NCBI RefSeq assembly: GCF_003385955.1 | Contig: NZ_QRDW01000001.1 | Span: 186,001-250,000 of the forward strand | DNA from: Aestuariispira insulae | GTDB taxonomy: Bacteria; Pseudomonadota; Alphaproteobacteria; UBA8366; Aestuariispiraceae | Reading direction: 5' to 3' | DNA: 64,000 nt | In this document: positions 18,251 through 28,982 of the stretch, piece by piece | How positions within the stretch are numbered: position 1 is the stretch's first letter | How the letters are laid out: each line of letters begins with the position of its first letter | Program-made: the position numbers and the translations under genes | The notes under the pieces: generated by a model | The model's input: only the letters and a program-made list of their open reading frames with translations | Database searches by the model: none | What the model was told of the DNA's origin: nothing

Positions 18251-20053
18251 ATGAAGGACAGCCGCGAAAATACCGACATCTGGGAAGCATCAAGAGAATG
18301 GTCCCATGTCATGGCCGATGTCGCCGAGCGCAGCCATAAGATGATTACCGATTATTTGGAAAAGCATCCCGGCATGCAGCCGACCGCCACCACCAGCATT
18401 GACCCTTTGAATATCGGTAATGCTTTTCTGGAAATGGGCCGGGCAATGATGGAAAACCCACAGGCCCTGGCAAAGGCACAGCAGGAATTCTGGCATAGCC
18501 AGATGACCCTGTGGCAAAACACCACCCGCAAAATGCTGGGCGAAAATGTAGATCCCATGATCGCTCCCGACCAAGGCGATAAGCGGTTTAAAGATGACGA
18601 ATGGAGTGAAAGCACCCTATTCGACTACATCAAACAGTCCTACCTCCTGACCTCGCGCTGGCTGCAGGAAACCGTGAATGAGGTGGAAGGGCTGGACGAC
18701 CATACCGCTCGCAAGGTTGATTTCTATACGCGGCAATTCGCCGATGCGCTGGCCCCCACCAATTTTCTGATGACCAATCCGGCGGCCCTGCGGGAAACGC
18801 TCGATTCCAAAGGGGACAACCTGGTTCAGGGGCTTGAGAATCTGCTGGGCGATCTGGAACGGGGGCAAGGCCGGCTTAAAATTTCCATGACCGATCCGGA
18901 AGCCTTTGAAATCGGAGGAAATATCGCCACCACCCCCGGCAAGGTCGTGTATCAGAATGACCTGATGCAGCTGATCCAGTATACCCCCAGCACTGAAACA
19001 ACCTACACAACACCGCTGCTGATCATTCCGCCCTGGATCAACAAATTTTATATTCTGGATCTGAAAGAAAAGAATTCCTTCATCCGCTACGCCGTTTCCC
19101 AGGGTCACACGGTTTTTGTGATCTCCTGGATCAATCCGGATGAAACGCTGGCGGATAAGAGCTTCGAAGACTATATGTTCGAAGGTCCACTTGCCGCCCT
19201 GGACGCCATTGAACAGGCCACAGGTGAAAAAGAGGCCAATGTCATCGGTTATTGCCTCGGCGGCACGCTGCTGGCCAGCACATTGGCCTATATGACGGCC
19301 AAAAATGACAAACGGGTCAAATCCGCAACCTATTTCACCACTATGATCGACTTCACCGAGGCGGGCGAGCTTTCCGTTTTCATCGATGAAGAGCAGATGA
19401 AACATCTGGATCAGATGATGGCTGAAAAGGGCTATCTGGATGGCAGCGAGATGGCGACCACTTTTAATATGCTGCGCGCCAATGACCTGATCTGGTCCTT
19501 CGTCATCAATAACTACCTGATGGGCAAACAACCCTTCCCGTTTGACCTGCTTTATTGGAATTCGGACTCGACCCGGATGCCCGCCGCCATGCATTCCTTT
19601 TATCTTCGCAAGATGTATGTGGAGAACCGGCTGATGGAACCGGGCGGAATCATTCTGGACAATGTGCCCATTGACCTGACCACGATCAAAACGCCTACCT
19701 TCGTGCTTTCCACCAAGGAAGACCATATCGCGCCGTGGAAGTCGACTTACTCTGCGGTCAAGACCTATGCCGGTCCGGTCAAATTCGTACTGGCGGGTTC
19801 CGGTCATATTGCCGGTGTCATCAATCCGCCGTCGGACAAGATGAAATACGGTTATTGGACCAGCACGAAAAAGACAGCGGATCCGCAGGCCTGGCTGGAT
19901 GGCGCTACCCAAAATGACGGCTCCTGGTGGCCGGAATGGCAGAAATGGATAGCCCGGAAGGCGGGTAAAAAAATTCCAGCGCGTCAGCCCGGAGATGGAA
20001 AGCTCAAAGCCATAGAGGATGCGCCCGGTTCCTACGTCAGGGTCCGCGTCTAA
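18251..20053 (+). CDS. phaC: class I poly(3-hydroxyalkanoate) synthase
   Basis: This 600-residue granule-bound enzyme polymerises (R)-3-hydroxyacyl-CoA. It has the PhaC N-terminal domain (about 70-240) and an alpha/beta hydrolase core. The lipase-like box GYCLGGT (catalytic Cys, about residue 335), the Asp in STKEDHIAPW and the His in GSGHIAGVINPP are visible. The C-terminal WWPEWQKWIARKAGKKIPAR is typical. No phaR, phasin or depolymerase lies beside it. GGGGGTTGAA precedes the ATG. Confidence 0.96.
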   Translation: MKDSRENTDIWEASREWSHVMADVAERSHKMITDYLEKHPGMQPTATTSIDPLNIGNAFLEMGRAMMENPQALAKAQQEFWHSQMTLWQNTTRKMLGENVDPMIAPDQGDKRFKDDEWSESTLFDYIKQSYLLTSRWLQETVNEVEGLDDHTARKVDFYTRQFADALAPTNFLMTNPAALRETLDSKGDNLVQGLENLLGDLERGQGRLKISMTDPEAFEIGGNIATTPGKVVYQNDLMQLIQYTPSTETTYTTPLLIIPPWINKFYILDLKEKNSFIRYAVSQGHTVFVISWINPDETLADKSFEDYMFEGPLAALDAIEQATGEKEANVIGYCLGGTLLASTLAYMTAKNDKRVKSATYFTTMIDFTEAGELSVFIDEEQMKHLDQMMAEKGYLDGSEMATTFNMLRANDLIWSFVINNYLMGKQPFPFDLLYWNSDSTRMPAAMHSFYLRKMYVENRLMEPGGIILDNVPIDLTTIKTPTFVLSTKEDHIAPWKSTYSAVKTYAGPVKFVLAGSGHIAGVINPPSDKMKYGYWTSTKKTADPQAWLDGATQNDGSWWPEWQKWIARKAGKKIPARQPGDGKLKAIEDAPGSYVRVRV

Positions 20054-20074
20054 CCCGCTAGATGACAGCCTGGA

Positions 20075-21486
<1,412 letters not shown>

Positions 21487-21490
<4 letters not shown>

Positions 21491-22374
21491 TCGTCATTTT
21501 TCCCCAAATCAATCGACAGCCCTTTTGCGCAGTCCTGCAAGGATCGGATCACACGGCGATTGCTGTTTCTGGATAAAAAAACCAGCGTGTCGAGATTGCT
21601 GTTGGTCAGTTCGCGGATGGGGCGTGCCGCAATCCGGCTGTCGCCGACGGTTTCACGCGCATAAACACAACCAACCCCCATGCCGACAGCCACCGCCTCG
21701 CGCACAGCCTCCCGACTGCCAAGCTCCATCGCAGGATCGAAACCGTATCCGCCGGACTTCATGGCGGCTTCCAGCACACGCCTGGTATTGGACCCTTGCT
21801 CTCGCGCGATCAGGAAAGAGGCTGCGAAATCCGCCAACCCGACATCCCCCCCCTCAGCCAACGGGTGGTCCAGCGGCATGATCGCCATCATGCCGGAGCG
21901 CAACAGAGGCTGGACTGTCACCCGGTCATCCGTCGGTGGATTGGCCATGATCGCTGCCTCGACCCGGCTTTCCGTCACATCGCGCCAAACGCTGCGGGCA
22001 TTTCCCAGCTCGAGCTTCACGTGAATGCCTGGATAGAGCATCTTGAAACGCGCGATCAAATCCAGTGCCACATGAGGGCCATCCGCCCCCAGAACCAATT
22101 CGCCGGCCGACAAATTGCGGCGATCCGTCAGAAATTCCCGAATTTCCTCTTCGACCGCAAACATCCGGCTGGTGTGGTCAAAAAGCGCAAGGCCCGCCGC
22201 CGTCAGAGAAACCCCACCGCCCTGACGCAAAAACAGGGAAACGTCGTTTTCCTCTTCCAGGGCTTTTATTTGCAAGGTCACCGCAGGCTGGGTTATCCCC
22301 AAGCGGTCCGCCGCCTTGGAAAAACTCAACAGCCGGGCAACGGCATCAAAGGCTTTTAACTGAGCATATCGCAT
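21487..22374 (-). CDS. LysR-type transcriptional regulator
   Basis: It has 295 residues, with an N-terminal winged HTH (LKAFDAVARLLSFSKAADRLGITQPAVTLQIKALEEE) and a periplasmic-binding-like effector domain (about 90-290). Its style resembles the subgroup often found near aminoethylphosphonate genes, but no phosphonate genes are here. It is divergent from the ureidoglycolate-lyase-like gene (113 bp apart), which is its most likely target. It also overlaps the photolyase gene downstream by 4 bp. The AT-rich divergent region around 22384-22430 should hold its operator. Confidence 0.9.
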
Positions 22375-22487
22375 GTCGGAATATTAGTTTTTTTGATATT
22401 TTTTTCCAACATTATAAATTTGATTAAACACCCCTCTTCCTGCTGAATTCACGATAAAGAAATCACATCAAAGAAGAGATACCCCCG

Positions 22488-23138
22488 ATGGATGTCAGAA
22501 TGAAACCGCCCTTTCTGCTGGAAGAGTTCAGTATTCACGAAATCCCGCTGATCCAGGCCACCGATGAATCCCTGACCGGTTATGGTGAGTTGGTGGACAA
22601 TTATGAAGAATTTCCTATTGAGATCGTCCGCTGGCCCGCTCAGGGATGGCGACCTGTTGATGAGGATACCGGTGACGAGGCCGGCACAACCGAAGGCATA
22701 TTCCGGTTTAAATGGTTCGGGGATATTCTTTGCGGAGTCAACGAAGCCGTGGATGACAGCTATCTGATCGGCTGGAGTTGCGACCCGGTACAGGCCTCAT
22801 CGGAAGAACCGACCGCACCGCGGGACCGGCTTTTAATATGGCATGCCAATTATCACCCCGACGGGGGCCAACTGTTTTATTCCCTGGATGGCAAACCCTT
22901 TATATCCATGCTTGCCCTGCCCGGCGACGATATCAGCCCAGACAAATTCAAAGCCTTCTATTGTGATGGCAGCAAAGCGCTGTATATCCATCCCAATGTC
23001 TGGCATGAGGCCCAGGCACCGATTGATGATGACATTCGTTTTTTTGATCGGCAGGGCAAGGTGCATGCCAGGGTCAGCGTCAATTTTCCAAAGGAATTCG
23101 GCTGCTACCTCTCTGTCCCCTTGCGCAAGGCGGGTTAA
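22488..23138 (+). CDS. ureidoglycolate-lyase-like (AllA-family) protein
   Basis: A 216-residue cupin-like protein related to ureidoglycolate lyases, which split ureidoglycolate to glyoxylate and urea. Family-like parts are WHANYHPDGGQLFYSLDGKPFI (the His-Pro-x-Gly-x-Gln type segment), FYCDGSKALYIHPNVWHEA (late-barrel His) and RQGKVHARVSVNF. At 216 residues it is longer than E. coli AllA (160), with about 45 extra N-terminal residues. No other purine-breakdown gene is beside it, so the true substrate may differ. It is divergent from the LysR gene, and its 3' end overlaps the carbonic anhydrase gene by 4 bp. Confidence 0.75.
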   Translation: MDVRMKPPFLLEEFSIHEIPLIQATDESLTGYGELVDNYEEFPIEIVRWPAQGWRPVDEDTGDEAGTTEGIFRFKWFGDILCGVNEAVDDSYLIGWSCDPVQASSEEPTAPRDRLLIWHANYHPDGGQLFYSLDGKPFISMLALPGDDISPDKFKAFYCDGSKALYIHPNVWHEAQAPIDDDIRFFDRQGKVHARVSVNFPKEFGCYLSVPLRKAG

Positions 23139-23728
23139 TCCCCAAGAGAACGGAGGTGACGGCGGGCAAGCTCCACATAGTGCGGCGCAGTCCAATCGAT
23201 CATCTGTTGATCTTTATCGGTGAGATCACGCCGGTATTGTGCCGGGCTACCGGTCCAAAGCGTACCCGATTTCACCACCCGCCCGGGCAATACCATGGCC
23301 CCCGCCGCGACCATTGCTCCTTTTTCGACAACCGCGCCATCCATAACGGTTGCATTCATGCCGATGAAGGCCCCATCCTCAATGGTGCAGGCATGGATCA
23401 ATGCTTGATGACCGATCGACACATTGTCGCCGATATAACTGCCCTGGCCGTGTGTTGCCACATGGATCACCGTGCCGTCCTGGATATTGCTGCCCCTGCC
23501 GATGCGAATTTCATTCACATCGCCGCGCAGCACACAGCCGTACCAGATGCTGCTATCAGCACCGACCTGAACATCACCGATCACCGTCGCGCCAGGGGCC
23601 AGGAATACAGTTTGATGCAGAAAGGGGCTTTTATCTTCGAAGGGCAAGATCTGGGCTGGAAGCATCATTTCATCCTTGAGCGGCAGTATATGGCAATTAC
23701 CCGCTTCCATAGCATTTACTGTATCCAT
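23135..23728 (-). CDS. gamma-class carbonic anhydrase family protein
   Basis: This left-handed beta-helix hexapeptide-repeat protein is of the YrdA/PaaY/CaiE group. Repeats run from FLAPGATVIGDVQVGADSSI through VLRGDVNEIRIG, SNIQDGTVIHV, YIGDNVSIGHQALIHACTI and AFIGMNATVMDGAVV. The metal-ligand histidines of gamma carbonic anhydrases (VIHV, IGHQALIHAC) are present, so metal binding is likely. The ATG at 23728 is 3 bp after the murI stop and is preferred over a TTG at 23734. Physiological activity of such small members is often undetermined. Confidence 0.88.
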   Translation of the reverse strand: MDTVNAMEAGNCHILPLKDEMMLPAQILPFEDKSPFLHQTVFLAPGATVIGDVQVGADSSIWYGCVLRGDVNEIRIGRGSNIQDGTVIHVATHGQGSYIGDNVSIGHQALIHACTIEDGAFIGMNATVMDGAVVEKGAMVAAGAMVLPGRVVKSGTLWTGSPAQYRRDLTDKDQQMIDWTAPHYVELARRHLRSLGD

Positions 23729-23730
23729 GC

Positions 23731-24567
23731 TCAAACCGCTTCGAAACGAACCTGATAATCCAGGAAACGGGATACAGTACGGGAAACTTTATCCGGATCC
23801 CCCGTCGTCAACAGAAGATCTTCCCCCCCCATTCCTTCATCAGCAATAATATCCGGATGGCGCGATGCATACTCCATCAGGCTTTTTGCCACCACATCTG
23901 GTTGTGATAAGAGCCTACAGCCAGAGGGGAGATGACGCCGGAAACAGGCGGCCAGCAACGGATAATGGGTGCAGCCGAGAAGCGCATAATGCTTGCCGTT
24001 GGTTTCCGGTCGCAAACCGCTGCGGCGCACATAATTTTCCACCAAAATATCCAGCACATCCTGACAGGCATGGTCTTCAATGGCCCGCACCAATGCCGGA
24101 CAAGCGGTTTCCATCACGCTCAGGCTTTCACTGCGTTTCCGAATCTCTGTCGAAAAGCGTTTGGAATGCACCGTGAAGGGTGTGGCAAACAAAGTCACCC
24201 GTCCCTGAAGCCCTTGGCCGCTGGCCTTGTCGGAACGCCAGTCCCAACCTGTTAAGAACTCGACCATCGGCACAAACACCCCAAGGATCCGATGATCCGG
24301 AAAATGCCGCGGCAGCCATTCCCGCTGCATGCGGCGCAGCACCGACACGGACGCAGTGTTACACGCCAACACCACCAGCCGGCAGCCACGCTGCATCAGA
24401 TAAGAAACATTGCGGCAGCATAACTCATAAAGTTCTTTCGCCGTCCTTTTGCCATAAGGCGCATGACGATGATCCCCCAAATAAATGAAGGATTGGCCTG
24501 GAAAAGTTTCCCGCAATTTGTCCAGAACGGTCATACCGCCGGAGCCTGAATCAAAAACGCCAATCAC
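23731..24567 (-). CDS. murI: glutamate racemase
   Basis: A 278-residue cofactor-independent racemase giving D-glutamate for peptidoglycan. The N-terminal part is MIGVFDSGSGGMTVLDKLRETFP. The two catalytic cysteines are in LACNTAS and LGCTHYPLL, and the Asp-Ser pair near the N-terminus is kept. The downstream carbonic anhydrase gene starts 3 bp after its stop, so they form an operon. Confidence 0.93.
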   Translation of the reverse strand: MIGVFDSGSGGMTVLDKLRETFPGQSFIYLGDHRHAPYGKRTAKELYELCCRNVSYLMQRGCRLVVLACNTASVSVLRRMQREWLPRHFPDHRILGVFVPMVEFLTGWDWRSDKASGQGLQGRVTLFATPFTVHSKRFSTEIRKRSESLSVMETACPALVRAIEDHACQDVLDILVENYVRRSGLRPETNGKHYALLGCTHYPLLAACFRRHLPSGCRLLSQPDVVAKSLMEYASRHPDIIADEGMGGEDLLLTTGDPDKVSRTVSRFLDYQVRFEAV

Positions 24568-24697
24568 GCCTTAATCTCTCCTGGTCTTTGAATACCCGCT
24601 TATTCCACAGACGGATTACGACCTAATTATGTCATTCAAAAGGAAAAAGAGGCTGATTATCAAACCATTATTTTCTTGGTCTCAGAGATATTTGCTG

Positions 24698-24713
24698 TTA
24701 ACTATTTGTTAAC
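24698..24713 (+). promoter_or_regulatory. CtrA-type binding site (TTAA-N7-TTAAC)
   Basis: TTAACTATTTGTTAAC fits the full CtrA consensus TTAA-N7-TTAAC. One base before it extends the site to a perfect 17-bp palindrome, GTTAAC-TATTT-GTTAAC (24697-24713). It lies 39 bp before the PAS gene and 130 bp before murI. CtrA controls cell cycle or motility genes across alphaproteobacteria. The position fits control of the PAS gene. Confidence 0.6.
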
Positions 24714-24751
24714 TTATTGACTCTTTTCATGGGTAAGACTCAGCTTTTTCA

Positions 24752-25285
24752 ATGAAAACCCAGTGTTTCAAATTCGGAAAAATCGAAGGCGGGCAGTTAC
24801 CCGCCCAGGAAAGCCCACATCTGACGGCGGTGCTGAAAACCTGGCAGGACCTCCATCAGGCCGTGGGGAAAATTCCCCGAAAATCAGCGTTTGATCCTGT
24901 CAATTTTCCACGCAGCCTGCCTTATTGCTGGCTCTACGAATATGTCTCGGAAGCAGACGATTTCCTTTGCCGTGTTTCCGGCAGCGTGGTGGATGAAGCC
25001 TGGGGCCAGCCGATCAGAGACCATTTGGTTGGAGAATTCATGCCGCCCGATCTGGCGGAAACCAGCCTGCCGCGCATGCGTAATGTCATCAACAAACCGG
25101 CCCTTCTTCATATCCGGCGTTATTGCGATACCACTCAAAAGCCAGTTGAGAAGCTTGTCCTGCCGCTGGCCGACGAAAATGATCGCATCCGCTTTGTTTT
25201 TGGTACCAGCCACTATCAATACCGGCCTAACCGATTTGAAGCCGACAGCGGTGATGATTTCCAGCATTATTACAAGATTGACTGA
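24752..25285 (+). CDS. PAS-domain (PAS_5-type) protein
   Basis: This 177-residue single-domain protein has the PAS_5 pattern of Rhodospirillales: a W-DLHQAVGKIPRKSAFDPVNFPRSLPYCWLYE opening, a core sensor fold FLCRVSGSVVDEAWGQPIRDHLVGE, then PRMRNVINKPALLHIRRY and KLVLPLADENDRIRFVFGTSHY. It has no output domain, so it probably signals by protein contact. The ligand is unknown. A CtrA-type box stands 39 bp upstream. Its last 16 bp overlap the end of the convergent nucleotidyltransferase gene. No good ribosome site is visible. Confidence 0.8.
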   Translation: MKTQCFKFGKIEGGQLPAQESPHLTAVLKTWQDLHQAVGKIPRKSAFDPVNFPRSLPYCWLYEYVSEADDFLCRVSGSVVDEAWGQPIRDHLVGEFMPPDLAETSLPRMRNVINKPALLHIRRYCDTTQKPVEKLVLPLADENDRIRFVFGTSHYQYRPNRFEADSGDDFQHYYKID

Positions 25286-25896
25286 TTTGCCTCAGAAAAC
25301 TTGAAGCAACCGCCGGCATAAGGTTCAGCCGGATGATCGCGCAAAAAGGCAAGATCCGGCCATCTTTTCAGCCACCCCTTGGCGTCTGCCCGCGCTCTTA
25401 GTTCATCTCGCTTTACATGGCCGGGTGATGTCGGCCTCAAAATAAGGCCGAACAGATCCGCCAACCCATAGGGCGCGCAGATTTCCAGTGTTCCGGACGA
25501 TGTCATGCGAACCGCTATGCTGGTCGCAGTTTCAAGCCAATGGGCCATGGCATGGGGAATATCTTGATAAGCATCATCCCGGTTACGGATATGCATGCGC
25601 GCCTGGTTGCGCACCGACCAGGGGAATTCCGGCGCTGCGGCCAACAGGCGCGCCTCCAGGGCTTGCTCAGGTGCCCAGCTTGTTCGGTCGTCGGGATCAA
25701 AAATCAGGACATCAATATCATCAAGCGGCCGTTCAGCAATACCGCTCAGCCGGTCCCAAACCATGTTTCGGACAAATCCTGCGGCAATCCAGGCATCACT
25801 GTCCTGCGCATGCATGACCTCTAATGCCGCCATGCGCCAGGGATCCTGACGGATCCACTGGCAAAGGCATAGGCTGTTTTCAATTTCGGAAGTCAC
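25270..25896 (-). CDS. nucleotidyltransferase family protein (DUF925-like)
   Basis: A 208-residue protein with a small nucleotidyltransferase core: an Asp pair in LDDIDVLIFDPDD preceded by AAGFVRNMVWDRL. The C-terminus contains RPTSPGHVKRDELRARADAKGWLKRWPDL, typical of the NTP_transf_6 family. Its acceptor is not known. It lies 25 bp upstream of nothing obvious and ends inside the PAS gene tail. Confidence 0.82.
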   Translation of the reverse strand: MTSEIENSLCLCQWIRQDPWRMAALEVMHAQDSDAWIAAGFVRNMVWDRLSGIAERPLDDIDVLIFDPDDRTSWAPEQALEARLLAAAPEFPWSVRNQARMHIRNRDDAYQDIPHAMAHWLETATSIAVRMTSSGTLEICAPYGLADLFGLILRPTSPGHVKRDELRARADAKGWLKRWPDLAFLRDHPAEPYAGGCFKFSEANQSIL

Positions 25897-25920
25897 CGGA
25901 CCTCGTCAGATACGCCAATA

Positions 25921-26982
25921 TCAGGGGAACATCGCCACCTGATCAAGACCCGCCGTCTCTTCAAGACCCAGCATAACATTCATATTCTGGATCGCCTGGC
26001 CGGAGGCCCCTTTCACCAGATTATCAATCACTGACACCAGGATCGCCCGCCCCGGCACACGATCGGCAAAAACACCGATCCGGCATTGATTGGTGCCGCG
26101 CACTTCGCGGGTCGCAGGTGCGACCCCTAGCGACATGACATGAACAAAAGGCTCACTGTCATAGCGCTCCGACAGACAGGCATGAAGACTCTCATGGCTC
26201 TCAGCACCGGTCAGCTTCACATAGCTGGTCGCAAGAATGCCACGGTTCATTGGCACCAGATGAGGAGTGAAACACGTCATAACCGCCTTGCCACCATTGG
26301 CCAGGGTCAATCCCTGCTCAATTTCACAGGCATGACGATGGGTTCCCACCGCATAGGCGTGCATGCCTTCGGAAATCTCGGCATGAAGATTAGCCTGTTT
26401 TTCAGAACGACCAGCTCCGGTAACCCCGGATTTTGCATCAATAATCACCCCGTCCGCCTCGATCAGGCCAGCCTCAATCAAGGGAATCAGCGGCAATTGG
26501 GCGGCAGTCGTATAACAGCCGGGATTGCCAACAAGACGCGCGCCGGCAACAGCATCACGGAAAATCTCAGTCAGGCCATAGACCGCTTCGGCCTGCAATT
26601 CCGGTGCTTGGTGGGCATGACCATACCATTCCGCATAGGTATCCAGATCCGAGAGCCGGAAATCCGCGGACAAATCCACAATCTTGCTCTCCGGCGCCTC
26701 GCTCAGAACCTGCTTGATGGTTTCCTGGGTCGTGCCATGGGGCAGACCGCAGAAAATGACATCCGCCTGTTTCCAATCCGCCTCTTCGATCGCGATCAGA
26801 TCCGGTAGATCCAGATGAGAGAGATGCGGGTACACATCGGCCATGCGCTGGCCGGCAAATCGGTTTGCGGTGAGAAAGGCAATTTCCGCATTGGGATGCA
26901 GGTTCAACAGTCGGATAAGCTCGGCCCCGGTATAACCGCTGGCACCAAGCACACCCACCTTGACTTTCTCTGTAAAAGACAT
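25921..26982 (-). CDS. argC: N-acetyl-gamma-glutamyl-phosphate reductase
   Basis: The third enzyme of arginine synthesis, it reduces N-acetylglutamyl phosphate with NADPH. From the ATG at 26982 (MSFTEKVKVGVLGASGYTGAEL) it has 353 residues; GGTGAG upstream supports this start over one at 27027. Visible motifs are the Rossmann GASGYTG, FCGLPHGTTQ, the catalytic Cys in VGNPGCYTTAAQLPLIPLI, and the His in FTPHLVPMNRGI. It stands as a single arg gene. Confidence 0.95.
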   Translation of the reverse strand: MSFTEKVKVGVLGASGYTGAELIRLLNLHPNAEIAFLTANRFAGQRMADVYPHLSHLDLPDLIAIEEADWKQADVIFCGLPHGTTQETIKQVLSEAPESKIVDLSADFRLSDLDTYAEWYGHAHQAPELQAEAVYGLTEIFRDAVAGARLVGNPGCYTTAAQLPLIPLIEAGLIEADGVIIDAKSGVTGAGRSEKQANLHAEISEGMHAYAVGTHRHACEIEQGLTLANGGKAVMTCFTPHLVPMNRGILATSYVKLTGAESHESLHACLSERYDSEPFVHVMSLGVAPATREVRGTNQCRIGVFADRVPGRAILVSVIDNLVKGASGQAIQNMNVMLGLEETAGLDQVAMFP

Positions 26983-27071
26983 CTTTCTCACCATTGAATT
27001 GATTTGTTCAGCCCGCTTCACGAACAAAGCGGTCTTTGCTGGTTATAAGCCATTGAAGCGCGATGAAAAGG

Positions 27072-27374
27072 TCAAAGATGGCGGACAACCATATTGACCA
27101 CCAACAATCCTGCGACCACCAGCAGGATAATGGCCATCACCGCCCCTCCCTTCCTGCCCGAGAGCAGCCCGCCATACTCAATTGGACGGTCCGCTTCGTT
27201 CAACACCTTAAATCGGGCCAAAGCACCGATGGCAGCCCCTTTGCGCGGCAGGAAATTGGCAAGCCCTAGAAAGCCGCCGCTGTTATGTTCCAGTTCGGCC
27301 AGGTCCGCCTTTGCCAGGATCTCTTTTTCCTCAAGATAGTCTTCGCGGCGCTTAAATCTGGGGTCATCAGTCAT
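27072..27374 (-). CDS. small C-terminally anchored membrane protein, unknown function
   Basis: A 100-residue protein: charged N-terminus (MTDDPRFKRREDYLEEKEIL), a Gly-rich middle (GGFLGLANFLPRKGAAIG), and one hydrophobic helix near the C-terminus (AVMAIILLVVAGLLVVNMVV) with only three residues after it. I recognise no family. It lies 5 bp downstream of the GNAT gene and is probably co-transcribed with it. CAGGTAAAGAAA precedes the ATG. Confidence 0.65.
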   Translation of the reverse strand: MTDDPRFKRREDYLEEKEILAKADLAELEHNSGGFLGLANFLPRKGAAIGALARFKVLNEADRPIEYGGLLSGRKGGAVMAIILLVVAGLLVVNMVVRHL

Positions 27375-27379
27375 TTTCT

Positions 27380-27895
27380 TTACCTGCCTTCATTGGATAG
27401 TGGCCTGGGCGGCCGCCGCATGATCACATTAGGCACCACATGATGGGATTGCGCCGTCTCGTCAATGGCAAAACCATAGCGCTGATAAAAATGGATCGCC
27501 CGGCTGTTGAACCGGATAGTATTGAGCCAGATATCGGTCATCGGGTCCAACCATTCCAGCCCCGCACGCATCAAAGTATCCGCAACGCCCTGTCCATGAT
27601 GCACCGGGTCCACCATCAGCCAATCCAGCTCACGATTCTCTTCACCATGGATCGTAGAGATAACAAAGCCCGACAGTTCGTCCTCCACCCAGGCCCCCAA
27701 AACAGCTTGTTGATCGTTCCGGTTCGCCGCCAGACAGCTGTCATAGGCAATATCGATGATCCGTTGATTGGCGTCCCGCTGCGCCTGGGTGAGATCGTCC
27801 CGATAATAGGTACTTTTAACGGCACGCGCCGTAAGCGCGGTCAACTCCTCGCGCATTCCATCCGTACAGATCAAATGATCAATTACGATCGCCAT
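27380..27895 (-). CDS. GNAT-family N-acetyltransferase
   Basis: From the ATG at 27895 (MAIVIDHLICTDGM) it has 171 residues. GGAGGAG nine bases upstream decides this start over one at 28003. The GNAT acetyl-CoA-binding region is DWLMVDPVHHGQGVADTLMRAGLEW, followed by the typical IRFNSRAIHFYQRYGFAI. The substrate is unknown. It is divergent from the LysR-type gene (175 bp) and followed by the small membrane protein. Confidence 0.85.
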   Translation of the reverse strand: MAIVIDHLICTDGMREELTALTARAVKSTYYRDDLTQAQRDANQRIIDIAYDSCLAANRNDQQAVLGAWVEDELSGFVISTIHGEENRELDWLMVDPVHHGQGVADTLMRAGLEWLDPMTDIWLNTIRFNSRAIHFYQRYGFAIDETAQSHHVVPNVIMRRPPRPLSNEGR

Positions 27896-28070
27896 AGCGA
27901 ACCACTCCTCCAGCCAACCCAAATCCCCCAGAATATTAACCATTCCCTTGCGCTGACACCAGCAGTTCCCAACACTCCAAAAACGATTATTGCGACCAAT
28001 CAAAAAATAACAGATAGTTAGTTCCTAAGGATAAGTTTCAGCAGTTTTTAAGTTTTTCTATAGGAAAACC

Positions 28071-28982
28071 ATGCGCAAAAACTCTCCGCCCATGACCGCC
28101 ATCCGGGCATTCGAAGCCGCAGCCCGTCGTGAAAGCTTCGCCAGGGCCGCAGAGGAGCTAAACGTCACATCCGGTGCCATCAGCCAACAAATCAGCCAAC
28201 TGGAAAGCCGTTTGGGCATCCGCCTGTTCCGACGGGTGAAACAGCGCATGTATCTGACAGAGGCCGGACGCACCTATCTGCCACCACTGCGCGACGCCCT
28301 GGATCGGGTTGAAGCGGCGACAGTGGATCTGCTGACCCATGGGGGGCAGATTGAAAATCTTAAAGTCGCCAGCCTGCCAACCCTGGCAACCCGCTGGCTG
28401 GTGCCGCGGCTGGTGCCGTTTAATCAGGAACATCCCGAGATCCGCATCTCACTCAGTGCTGTTGATCTCAACTTCGCAACGGCGGAACGAGCACCAGACC
28501 TGGCCGGCGGACAAATCGACCTCTGCCTCTTTTACGGGGATGGCCATTGGCCGGGCTTGAAGAGCATTCCGTTGATGGATGAGGAACTGATAACAGTGGC
28601 CTCCCCCTCGCTGGTGCTTCGGCATTTGAATACGCCCCGTGAAGTCACCCAATATCCCATGCTACATCATTCGACCCGCCCGGAAAGCTGGCTGGAATGG
28701 TGCGCTATTGCCGAGGTGGAAACCGACCTGACCATAGGTCATTCATTCGAGCATTTCTTCATGCTGATCGAAGCCGCCGTTTCCGGCCTTGGTGTGGCAT
28801 TGTTACCCCGAGTCCTGGTAGAACGCGAACTTGCCTTTGGTCAACTGATCCAGGTCAGCGACATCACGGTGAAATCACGACGTGGCTATTTCCTGATCTA
28901 CCCGCCAGACCGGGAAGCCAATATGAAAGTGCTGTTGTTCCGTGACTGGCTTTGCCGCAATACAGGCCGCCAGCTCAAATAA
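28071..28982 (+). CDS. LysR-type regulator, GcvA-like
   Basis: A 303-residue protein with HTH AIRAFEAAARRESFARAAEELNVTSGAISQQISQLE and the effector domain of the GcvA subgroup (SLPTLATRWLVPRLVPFNQEHPEI, ISLSAVDLNF, SGLGVALLPRVLVERELAFGQL). It is divergent from the GNAT gene, which is the likely target. It ends one base before the end of the convergent GGDEF-EAL gene. It is one of three GcvA-like regulators in the window. Confidence 0.92.
   Translation: MRKNSPPMTAIRAFEAAARRESFARAAEELNVTSGAISQQISQLESRLGIRLFRRVKQRMYLTEAGRTYLPPLRDALDRVEAATVDLLTHGGQIENLKVASLPTLATRWLVPRLVPFNQEHPEIRISLSAVDLNFATAERAPDLAGGQIDLCLFYGDGHWPGLKSIPLMDEELITVASPSLVLRHLNTPREVTQYPMLHHSTRPESWLEWCAIAEVETDLTIGHSFEHFFMLIEAAVSGLGVALLPRVLVERELAFGQLIQVSDITVKSRRGYFLIYPPDREANMKVLLFRDWLCRNTGRQLK

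Noticed and set aside
18617-19912. Long open frame (431 codons) on the minus strand inside phaC
   Set aside because: It is the antisense shadow of a well-recognised PHA synthase; its translation has no family features and no ribosome site.
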